Shown: positions 1 through 5,023 of the stretch, in pieces
Numbering within the stretch: position 1 is the first letter of the stretch
How the letters are laid out: every line of letters starts with the position of its first letter
From: BRH-c25 sp964574195
Lineage (GTDB): Bacteria > Bacillota > Clostridia > Lutisporales > Lutisporaceae
Length of the DNA stretch: 5,629 nt
Reading direction: 5' to 3'
Assembly (NCBI GenBank): GCA_964574195.1
Contig: CAZNMO010000258.1
Span: forward strand, 1-5,629
Position numbers and translations under genes: made by a program
Notes under the pieces: generated by a model
What the model was told of the DNA's origin: nothing
Database searches by the model: none
Seen by the model: only the letters and a program-made list of their open reading frames with translations

Positions 1-642
1 AAGAATGATGGTATCGATATAGTCCACCAAGCCGTCGGGGGTTATGGCACTGTCAAAGAGATTCCTGATGCCTGGAGCTTTGCTGGTTACATTAACCCCA
101 TCCACCAGCTCGGTCCTCAGCTTTATCTTCAGCTTATTGACCTTCTCTTGGTCTACACCTTCTCCTATTATTACCTCCATGTCATCCTGCATTTCCCTTG
201 CCGCTTCCAGATATCTATATGCACTGAAAAACCTCATCTTTATCTGCCTATTGTAATTTATTATCTCCTGTTTATCCTTCACCAGTCCGGACTCGTTCCA
301 ATACTCACCCAGGTTCAGTATTTCATCTACTGCACCGGGATTCTTGGGATCCACTACATGAGGCGCAGTCCCATCCAGGAGCGCCACATTGGCCTTCTTA
401 ATTACAAGTCCGTCAAGTGATTTGTTGTCTGAGGAGCAGTAGTGGAATTCCACATCATAGCCTTGCTTCAGGAATTCCTCTGCAATTGTCTTCATAAATG
501 AAGATTTTCCTACCCCAGGGCCGCCTTTGATAACAAATATCCTGGCTGCGTCCTCAGGTATGATCTGGTCATAAAAAGAGTGAAAGCCCCTGCTTGTGTT
601 GCCGCCAGGGAAAACCTTCTTTATGCTGCCCTTCTGAGCCAT
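1..642 (-). CDS. PRK06851-type P-loop ATPase of unknown function, N-terminal part (runs off left edge)
   Basis: An open frame of 214 codons starts at the ATG at 640-642 and continues past the window edge without a stop, so the C-terminus is missing. The start has a good ribosome binding site (GGAGG, about 8 bases upstream). Residues 36-50 form a strand followed by a Walker A loop, GGPGVGKSS at 40-48 with K46 as phosphate-binding lysine. Further on are HYCSSDN at 67-73 and a DGTAPHVVDPKNPGAVDE stretch at 90-106, which I recognise from the PRK06851 family of Firmicutes P-loop proteins. Family members are, from memory, about 365 residues long, so roughly 60% is present. There is no signal peptide and no membrane segment, so it should be cytoplasmic. 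The reaction and substrate are unknown; ATP or GTP binding is well supported, anything more is not. It has its own promoter and is separated from the operon on its right by a terminator. Confidence 0.85.
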   Translation of the reverse strand, partial: MAQKGSIKKVFPGGNTSRGFHSFYDQIIPEDAARIFVIKGGPGVGKSSFMKTIAEEFLKQGYDVEFHYCSSDNKSLDGLVIKKANVALLDGTAPHVVDPKNPGAVDEILNLGEYWNESGLVKDKQEIINYNRQIKMRFFSAYRYLEAAREMQDDMEVIIGEGVDQEKVNKLKIKLRTELVDGVNVTSKAPGIRNLFDSAITPDGLVDYIDTIIL

Positions 643-676
643 ACTAATACCTCCAAAATAAAAATCAAATTACTAC

Positions 677-706
677 ATGATATGCAGGTTCGGAGCATAA
701 TGTCAT
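677..706 (-). promoter_or_regulatory. Predicted sigma-A promoter of the P-loop ATPase gene
   Basis: On the minus strand the -35 hexamer ATGACA (701-706, 5 of 6 matches) and the -10 hexamer TATCAT (677-682, 5 of 6) are separated by 18 bases. The predicted start lies near 670, giving a leader of about 28 bases that includes the ribosome binding site. The promoter sits just downstream of the terminator of the previous operon, so this gene is probably transcribed independently. Confidence 0.5.
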
Positions 707-721
707 ACTTGCATGGGATAT

Positions 722-753
722 AAAAAACCACCCTGCAGCTGCAAAGTGGTTTT
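722..753 (-). terminator. Intrinsic terminator of the RIC/ATPase/HMA unit
   Basis: Read on the minus strand, the arms AAAACCAC and GTGGTTTT (8 pairs) enclose UUUGC-AGCU-GCAGG. This extends the helix by two U-G wobbles, one U-A and two G-C pairs to 13 pairs with a 4-base loop, followed by a run of U. On the plus strand the wobble positions become C/A mismatches, so the hairpin is stronger in minus-strand RNA. That agrees with termination 34 bases after the stop codon of the HMA-domain gene. Confidence 0.85.
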
Positions 754-786
754 AACTGTATAGTTTAGGTGTCTGGCTTACATGCC

Positions 787-1020
787 TTATTCAGCTTTTA
801 CCTGAGATTTTTTGACCTCATATCCCAGTTTATCGATTGAATTTTCTATATCCTTGATCGTAATTTTTTCCTCATTAAAGCTTAGCTTTACCTTGCTTGC
901 GTTAAACATTACGTTTACGCTTTCTCTATCTACACCCTCCAAGGCTTTTACCGCATTTTCTATTTTCGTCATACAGGATGGGCAAGTCAAGGTTCCCAAT
1001 TGAATAGATGCTTTTTGCAT
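787..1020 (-). CDS. Small heavy-metal-associated (HMA) domain protein, CopZ-like metallochaperone
   Basis: This 77-residue soluble protein is a single HMA domain. The metal-binding loop is LTCPSC at 11-16, with C13 and C16 as the thiol pair, and the C-terminal GYEV at 66-69 matches the usual end of the fold. CopZ-type proteins bind a soft metal ion through this CxxC and pass it to a P1B ATPase. Here the usual methionine two residues before the first cysteine is leucine, and proline follows that cysteine, so copper should not be assumed. The start has a strong ribosome binding site (GAGGAGAG, 8 bases upstream). The gene lies 100 bases downstream of the P1B ATPase, which lacks an N-terminal HMA domain, so this protein probably serves as its detached metal-binding domain. 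A hairpin terminator follows. The symbol is left empty because the metal is uncertain. Confidence 0.85.
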   Translation of the reverse strand: MQKASIQLGTLTCPSCMTKIENAVKALEGVDRESVNVMFNASKVKLSFNEEKITIKDIENSIDKLGYEVKKSQVKAE

Positions 1021-1052
1021 TTGAATCTCTCCTCTTTTTTGTTATTTCTATT

Positions 1053-1073
1053 TATCAAGATAGCTCTATCAAG
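1053..1073 (-). repeat. Direct repeat CTTGATA-N7-CTTGATA upstream of the HMA gene
   Basis: Two perfect copies of CTTGATA on the minus strand, separated by seven bases, lie in the 100-bp gap between the ATPase and the HMA gene, about 33 bases before the HMA start. Between and across them runs the short palindrome GATAGAGCTATC. This could be a regulator site or mRNA structure, or chance in AT-rich DNA. Confidence 0.35.
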
Positions 1074-1120
1074 CGCTTTTCTTACTACTCTTATTATACT
1101 CCATTTTTTTCGATTCCAAA

Positions 1121-2974
1121 TCAATATCTCAATTTGTACCGCAGCAATCTCATACCATTTAATATTACAACCAATATACTTGCTTCGTGAACCAGCATTC
1201 CTATAGACATGTTCATCCATTCACTGAAGAATACACTGGCAAGGAGGACTAATACTACACCAACTGCGATAATGATATTCTGACGCATGTTGTTAGCTGT
1301 TGCTTTTGTCAAACCCAGTGCATGGGGTAAGCGGCTGAAATCTGAATTTATCAAGACAACATCAGAGGTTTCAATGGCTACATCGGTACCGTTTCCCATG
1401 GCTATCCCTATTTGTGCCAGAGCCAGTGAAGGGCTATCATTCACTCCATCTCCGACAAATGCTACAGTTTGTCCTTTTGCCTGCAGTTCTTGAATATATG
1501 CTGATTTGTCTTCAGGCAGCATGTGTCCATGAGCTTCAGTAAGCCCCAGTTCACGTGCCACTAGATCGACCGTCCCCTGGTTATCTCCTGAAAGCAGTAC
1601 CAGATTTTTTACACCCAGTTTTTTTAGCTTTTGAAGATCTGCTTTCACACCTGGCCGTATTTGGTCACGAATACCCATCAGTGCTTTTAATTCACCATCG
1701 ACTGAGGTCAGGACAAGTGAATCTCCCTTTGCTTCGAAATTTGCAATATCTGCACGAGCTTTTTCATTTAAGTGAACGCGTTCCTGTTCCATCAGCGCGA
1801 CATTGCCGACTGCAACTCTATGCCCTTCCACTTGGGCGACAATTCCACCACCTTTTACAACGTCGGTTTTTTCAACTGTATTTGATTTTGTGTCTCCAAT
1901 ATGCTCTACAACTGCTTTAGCCAATGGGTGGTCAGACTCATTTTCAACGCTTGCAAGGTAACCTAATACTTCATCAACGTTATCTCCATAAATTTCTTTG
2001 TCCGATACTTTAGGATTTCCTACCGTTAATGTGCCTGTTTTATCAAATACTATTGTATCAACCTTGCTGAAATCGTGGATAACCTCACTGCCTTTCAGGA
2101 GAACGCCGTGCCGTGCTCCATTGCCAATGCCGGCAACATTTGAAACTGGTACACCGATGACCAGTGCTCCGGGGCATCCTAGAACCAATATTGTGATCGC
2201 TAGCTCAATATCCTGCGAGACTAAGAATACTATGATAGACAGGATCAAAACAGCTGGAGTATAGTATTTGGAGAATCTATCAATAAAACGTTCGGCTTCC
2301 GATTTTGAATCCTGTGCTTCCTCAACCAACTCAATTATCCTGCCAAAAGTAGTATCTTCACCTACACGATCAGCAACGATTTGTAGGGTTCCATTTTCTA
2401 AAATAGTTCCGGCATATACTTGGGAATCTTTCTTTTTACTCACAGGAACAGATTCACCGGTAATACTTGCTTCATTAATATGCCCTTCCCCTGTTAAAAC
2501 TGTACCGTCGACAGGGACCTTAGCACCGGTTTTAACCAGCAGGATATCTCCTACGTCAACTTCATCCACTTCCACTTCTTCATATTCTCCGTTTTCCATC
2601 TGTTTCAAAGCGCTTTCCGGTGCCATTTCAGTTAATTCCTTGATCGCAGAACGTGTTTTATTCAATGTACGTTGTTCCAGATAAGCTCCGAATAAGAACA
2701 GGAATGTGACAACAGCCGATTCTTCATAGTTGTTGATCCAGAATGCTCCTGTAACCGCAATAGTAACTAAAACATCAATACTGACTACTTTCACTCTTAA
2801 TGCCTGGTACGCTTGGATCACAATGGGTGAAACCCCTAAAAAAGAGGCGATGATCAACGCCCAACGAGATACATCTTCATTTTCAAAGCCAAAATGACTA
2901 ATAAACGCAATTGCTGTTAAAACTCCACTAATTAATGTTATGTGATTTTTCCTGCTCAATATAAATTTTTGCAT
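1121..2974 (-). CDS. P1B-type heavy-metal-translocating ATPase with a CPG transmembrane motif
   Basis: This is a membrane pump of 617 residues driven by ATP. In order: membrane helices 1-4 within about residues 10-100; the A-domain with TGES at 172-175; helices 5 and 6 at about 238-275 with the metal-site motif CPG at 267-269; the P-domain DKTGT at 311-315 with phosphorylated D311; the N-domain SDHP with the P1B-specific H349-P350; GDGVNDSP at 508-515; and helices 7 and 8, the last carrying HEAS at 596-599. There is no N-terminal metal-binding domain; the neighbouring HMA protein may replace it. Well-studied subgroups carry CPC, SPC, CPH or TPC, so CPG with HEAS leaves the substrate open. HEAS loosely resembles the HEGG motif of P1B-4 (Fe/Co/Zn) pumps. 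I chose the ATG at 2972-2974, seven codons inside the longest frame (ATG at 2995), because GGTGAT lies 6 bases before it and the upstream ATG has only a weak site. Confidence 0.92.
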   Translation of the reverse strand: MQKFILSRKNHITLISGVLTAIAFISHFGFENEDVSRWALIIASFLGVSPIVIQAYQALRVKVVSIDVLVTIAVTGAFWINNYEESAVVTFLFLFGAYLEQRTLNKTRSAIKELTEMAPESALKQMENGEYEEVEVDEVDVGDILLVKTGAKVPVDGTVLTGEGHINEASITGESVPVSKKKDSQVYAGTILENGTLQIVADRVGEDTTFGRIIELVEEAQDSKSEAERFIDRFSKYYTPAVLILSIIVFLVSQDIELAITILVLGCPGALVIGVPVSNVAGIGNGARHGVLLKGSEVIHDFSKVDTIVFDKTGTLTVGNPKVSDKEIYGDNVDEVLGYLASVENESDHPLAKAVVEHIGDTKSNTVEKTDVVKGGGIVAQVEGHRVAVGNVALMEQERVHLNEKARADIANFEAKGDSLVLTSVDGELKALMGIRDQIRPGVKADLQKLKKLGVKNLVLLSGDNQGTVDLVARELGLTEAHGHMLPEDKSAYIQELQAKGQTVAFVGDGVNDSPSLALAQIGIAMGNGTDVAIETSDVVLINSDFSRLPHALGLTKATANNMRQNIIIAVGVVLVLLASVFFSEWMNMSIGMLVHEASILVVILNGMRLLRYKLRY

Positions 2975-2980
2975 TTTTTC

Positions 2981-2990
2981 ATCACCCTCT
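2981..2990 (-). promoter_or_regulatory. Ribosome binding site that decides the ATPase start
   Basis: Minus-strand AGAGGGTGAT matches the 16S anti-Shine-Dalgarno in its GGTGAT core and lies 6 bases before the ATG at 2972-2974. The longer-frame ATG at 2993-2995 has only AGG three bases upstream. This favours the shorter, 617-residue protein beginning MQKF. Confidence 0.6.
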
Positions 2991-3055
2991 TCCATAACCT
3001 AAAATCTTCTTTATATGTTTTTCCATAAATGACATGAAAATCATTGGGATGCCGC

Positions 3056-3358
3056 TTAAGCCTGGTATGCTTTATCCACTTCAGCCAACATATTGTAAAC
3101 TGCTTCATAGCTTTCGCATACATCACCCGGGACAGTGTAGTTATTTGTGATTTCACGCAGTTTTGCAAATTCTTCACTTAAGTCAGGCAATTCCACTCCG
3201 GCCTCTTTTGCCTTCCTATTGATTTCGTCAAACAATCTATGAATCTCATGGAATTCCGGGTGATTCTTTCCGTGAACCCGGTCTACTATCGGAACATACT
3301 GCTCCAACCTTGGAAATAGTTTCTTCTTGGCTTCATTAAATATTATCTGTGCTGACAT
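3056..3358 (-). CDS. ric: Small RIC (YtfE/ScdA) family protein, apparently a miniature form
   Basis: This is a 100-residue cytoplasmic, mostly helical protein. Two blocks align with RIC iron-sulfur repair proteins as I remember them. Residues 8-34 (LFPRLEQ...DRVHGKNHP) match the first helix and the VERVHA/VHGxNHP stretch. Residues 62-97 (LREITNNYTVP..CESYEAVYN) match the LTNN..PP..ACxxWxxxYN helix pair. The HxxxE-LFP segment, the EHD segment and the C-terminal HxxxE segment, which supply most di-iron ligands in E. coli YtfE, are missing. It carries instead H29, H33, H37, H40 and C81. RIC proteins restore Fe-S clusters damaged by NO or oxidants; whether this short form does so is unknown. The start at 3358 has GAAGGG 6 bases upstream; the in-frame ATG at 3385 has no good site. 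It is the first gene of the unit, 81 bases before the ATPase. Confidence 0.75.
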   Translation of the reverse strand: MSAQIIFNEAKKKLFPRLEQYVPIVDRVHGKNHPEFHEIHRLFDEINRKAKEAGVELPDLSEEFAKLREITNNYTVPGDVCESYEAVYNMLAEVDKAYQA

Positions 3359-3401
3359 ATATAACCCTTCTTTCTTTATTTTCATTTATTATGTTGACTT
3401 T

Positions 3402-3443
3402 ATTATATCTGGGATTTAAGCAATTTAAATTGACCTAAATCAA
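3402..3443 (-). promoter_or_regulatory. Predicted class II FNR/CRP-type promoter of the ric-ATPase-HMA unit
   Basis: The minus strand has a perfect -10 hexamer TATAAT (3402-3407) and no acceptable -35 hexamer at 16-18 bases (ATTTAA or TTTAAA). A palindrome TTGAT-TTAG-GTCAA (3430-3443) matches the FNR consensus TTGAT-N4-ATCAA at 9 of 10 positions. With the -10 hexamer placed at -12 to -7, its centre falls at -41.5, the position of activator sites in class II FNR/CRP promoters. The start would be near 3395, with a leader of about 37 bases. Confidence 0.65.
3421..3432. repeat. 12-bp perfect palindrome overlapping the FNR-like box
   Basis: CAATTTAAATTG reads the same on both strands. It covers about -26 to -37 of the predicted promoter and shares three bases with the FNR-like box. 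It could be a second operator where a repressor would block the activator or polymerase, or a chance result of AT-rich DNA. Confidence 0.3.
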
Positions 3444-3475
3444 AATTTCATAAATTAATTTGTTTTTCCTTATGC

Positions 3476-3505
3476 AAAAAGCAGCAGGAACTATCCTGCT
3501 GCTTT
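3476..3505 (-). terminator. Intrinsic terminator downstream of cyuA
   Basis: A perfect 12-pair stem (AAAGCAGCAGGA and TCCTGCTGCTTT) with a 4-base loop lies 14 bases after the cyuA stop codon. The minus-strand transcript has five U residues at the 3' side (the last three of the stem plus two beyond). It separates cyuA from the FNR-like promoter of the next unit. Confidence 0.85.
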
Positions 3506-3519
3506 AAAAACTTAATTTA

Positions 3520-4800
3520 CTATGAATTAGTCATTATCTTCAATATTTCCTCATCGGTCACCTGCATTCCATTCTTGGCAAGCTTGCCGACACTGTCTAT
3601 GGTCCCCTCTATATTATCCTTTACAATGCCTTCACCTGACCCGAAGCCCCTGCCCTGCATGGTCATATAGCAGGCCAGCAGCGCAGCATCCACGCTGGAG
3701 GCTATTTTGGCAGCACAGGAAGGCTTTGCCCCATCACAAACTATACCGGATACATTTGCCAGAGTATTGGTTATCGTCTGGGATATTTCCTTGATGCCTC
3801 CTCCATAAAGGTAGGATATCCCGGCCCCTGCTCCTGTTGCGGCGCTTACAGCGCCACAGTATGCCGAAAGTCTGCCTATCTTTGTCTTTTGGTGTATAGC
3901 CACCAGGTTGCTGACGCAAAGAGCCCTGTAAAGTCTTTCCGTTGTCACTGAAAGCTCCCTTGCATATACAATGACCGGCAGCGATACAGTCATGCCCTGG
4001 TTCCCGCTTCCGGAGTTTATGACCACCGGCATTTCACAGCCGCTCATCCTTGCATCTGAGCCAGCTGCTGCCGCAGCCTTGGCACGTACCTTAACGTCAT
4101 CGCCGAAGACGCTGAGCAAGGTCATACCGATATTGGCGCCATATACTCTGTGCAGTCCTTCATCTGAGATGGCTGTATTATATTCTACCTGTCGGCTGAG
4201 CACTTCTCTCACGTCATCAATATTTACCGTATTGGCAAATTCGATGATGTCACCTATGTTCATGCTTTCACGATCAGTCGTTTTCTCCGCTTCCTCTTCC
4301 ATGCTATGCGGAATCTCAAGTATAGCTTGTCCGTTTTTCTGAATACGCACAATATTTGTATGCTTGTGAATAATTTCAACCAAAGAACTTTCCTCACCCT
4401 TGTACATACTTATGATGATATGAAGCTTTGCGGGGGTATTCAAAACCTTTTCCTCACATATGCCCTTCTCAATAAGCAGTTTTGCCTGCTCCAGGTGCTC
4501 CTGTCCCACTCCCGTCAGCACCTCAAGCTCTCTGGCCGAATCACCGCCGATAGCACCGATAATCGCAGCAGCTTCTATACCACGCAGATTCTTTGTAGTC
4601 GGAACTATTACCCCTTTGACGTTCTTAATAATGTTTCCGCTGCATTCTGCAATGATCCTGTCCGGAAGCACACCCAGCACTTCGCGGGCTTTTGCTGCCG
4701 CGTATGCGATAGCGATCGGCTCAGTACATCCCAAAGCAGGAATAAGCTCCTCCTTCAGTATGTTTACGTAGTTCTTATACTTTTGTGCAGTTAATGACAT
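3520..4800 (-). CDS. cyuA: CyuA/UPF0597-family Fe-S L-cysteine desulfidase (serine dehydratase alpha-like)
   Basis: This 426-residue cytoplasmic protein has the usual length for the COG3681/UPF0597 family (E. coli YhaM/CyuA, Methanocaldococcus MJ1025). Members convert L-cysteine to pyruvate, ammonia and sulfide with an oxygen-labile [4Fe-4S] cluster. Visible signatures are ALGCTEP at 22-28, ECSGNIIKN at 52-60, NSGSGNQG at 262-269, AYCGAVSAATGAGAG at 313-327 and VCDGAKPSC at 354-362. Likely cluster ligands are C25, C315 and C355. The GCTEP cysteine and the 40-residue spacing agree with C25, C282 and C322 that I recall for MJ1025. L-serine deamination is a possible side or alternative activity. 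The ATG at 4798-4800 follows GGGAG at 9 bases. The gene has its own promoter and terminator and faces away from the LysE gene. About 10 of 16 arginine codons are AGA/AGG. Confidence 0.88.
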   Translation of the reverse strand: MSLTAQKYKNYVNILKEELIPALGCTEPIAIAYAAAKAREVLGVLPDRIIAECSGNIIKNVKGVIVPTTKNLRGIEAAAIIGAIGGDSARELEVLTGVGQEHLEQAKLLIEKGICEEKVLNTPAKLHIIISMYKGEESSLVEIIHKHTNIVRIQKNGQAILEIPHSMEEEAEKTTDRESMNIGDIIEFANTVNIDDVREVLSRQVEYNTAISDEGLHRVYGANIGMTLLSVFGDDVKVRAKAAAAAGSDARMSGCEMPVVINSGSGNQGMTVSLPVIVYARELSVTTERLYRALCVSNLVAIHQKTKIGRLSAYCGAVSAATGAGAGISYLYGGGIKEISQTITNTLANVSGIVCDGAKPSCAAKIASSVDAALLACYMTMQGRGFGSGEGIVKDNIEGTIDSVGKLAKNGMQVTDEEILKIMTNS

Positions 4801-4855
4801 TACTCTCAGCTCCCACCGTAATATAATGAGGATTTATCCAGTTATCTCTATCCTA

Positions 4856-4884
4856 ATCATAACAAGTCGAAAGATTCTTTACAA
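4856..4884 (-). promoter_or_regulatory. Predicted sigma-A promoter of cyuA
   Basis: On the minus strand TTGTAA (4879-4884, 4 of 6) and TATGAT (4856-4861, 5 of 6) are separated by exactly 17 bases. The predicted start near 4849 leaves a leader of about 49 bases. I see no T-box, riboswitch or attenuator hairpin in that leader. Confidence 0.5.
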
Positions 4885-4953
4885 TTAATTTTTAACTTTA
4901 GTTGGATTTTTTGAATACACAGTCGCATCCTTCCTATCCTTTTCAGTAACAGG

Positions 4954-4982
4954 TGGACTTTTTCCTATTTCTCATATATCAT
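4954..4982 (+). promoter_or_regulatory. Possible sigma-A promoter of the LysE-family gene
   Basis: TGGACT (4954-4959, 4 of 6) and TATCAT (4977-4982, 5 of 6) are separated by 17 bases, giving a start near 4989 and a leader of about 35 bases. The better-looking TATAAT at 5000-5005 would start transcription inside the ribosome binding site, so it is less likely. Confidence 0.35.
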
Positions 4983-5023
4983 ATAGCTGTAGCTTGTATT
5001 ATAATTTGAAAGGGTTGAATAAA

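Noticed and set aside
1121..2974. Naming the pump copA or cadA
   Set aside because: The CPG and HEAS motifs do not match the copper or cadmium/zinc subgroups, so a specific symbol would overstate what the sequence shows.
2975..2995. Longer ATPase start at the ATG at 2993-2995 (624 residues)
   Set aside because: Its ribosome binding site is poor, and the added seven residues (MEEGDEK) are encoded by the stretch that holds the good Shine-Dalgarno sequence of the downstream ATG. It cannot be fully excluded.
2996..3055. Weak hairpin (TTTTCAT with ATGAAAA and a bulge) between ric and the ATPase
   Set aside because: It is short, AT-only apart from one pair, bulged and has no U-run at a suitable distance, so it is not supported as a terminator or attenuator.
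3359..3385. Longer ric start at the ATG at 3383-3385 (109 residues)
   Set aside because: It lacks a ribosome binding site, and the extra residues (MKIKKEGLY) are encoded by the site serving the ATG at 3356-3358.
4857..4928. A 23-codon minus-strand ORF (MRLCIQKIQ...) upstream of cyuA, possibly a leader peptide
   Set aside because: The GGAAGG before it is directly adjacent to the ATG, too close for initiation, and the ORF overlaps the predicted cyuA promoter. Only two cysteines are present, with no attenuator hairpin.
5000..5005. TATAAT just upstream of the LysE-family gene
   Set aside because: It would place the transcription start near 5012, inside the ribosome binding site, and no -35 is found 17 bases upstream.
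4801..5023. Search for a T-box, riboswitch or S-box in the cyuA/lysE divergent region
   Set aside because: No T-box core sequence, no long conserved leader and no terminator/antiterminator pair was found; both leaders appear shorter than about 50 bases.
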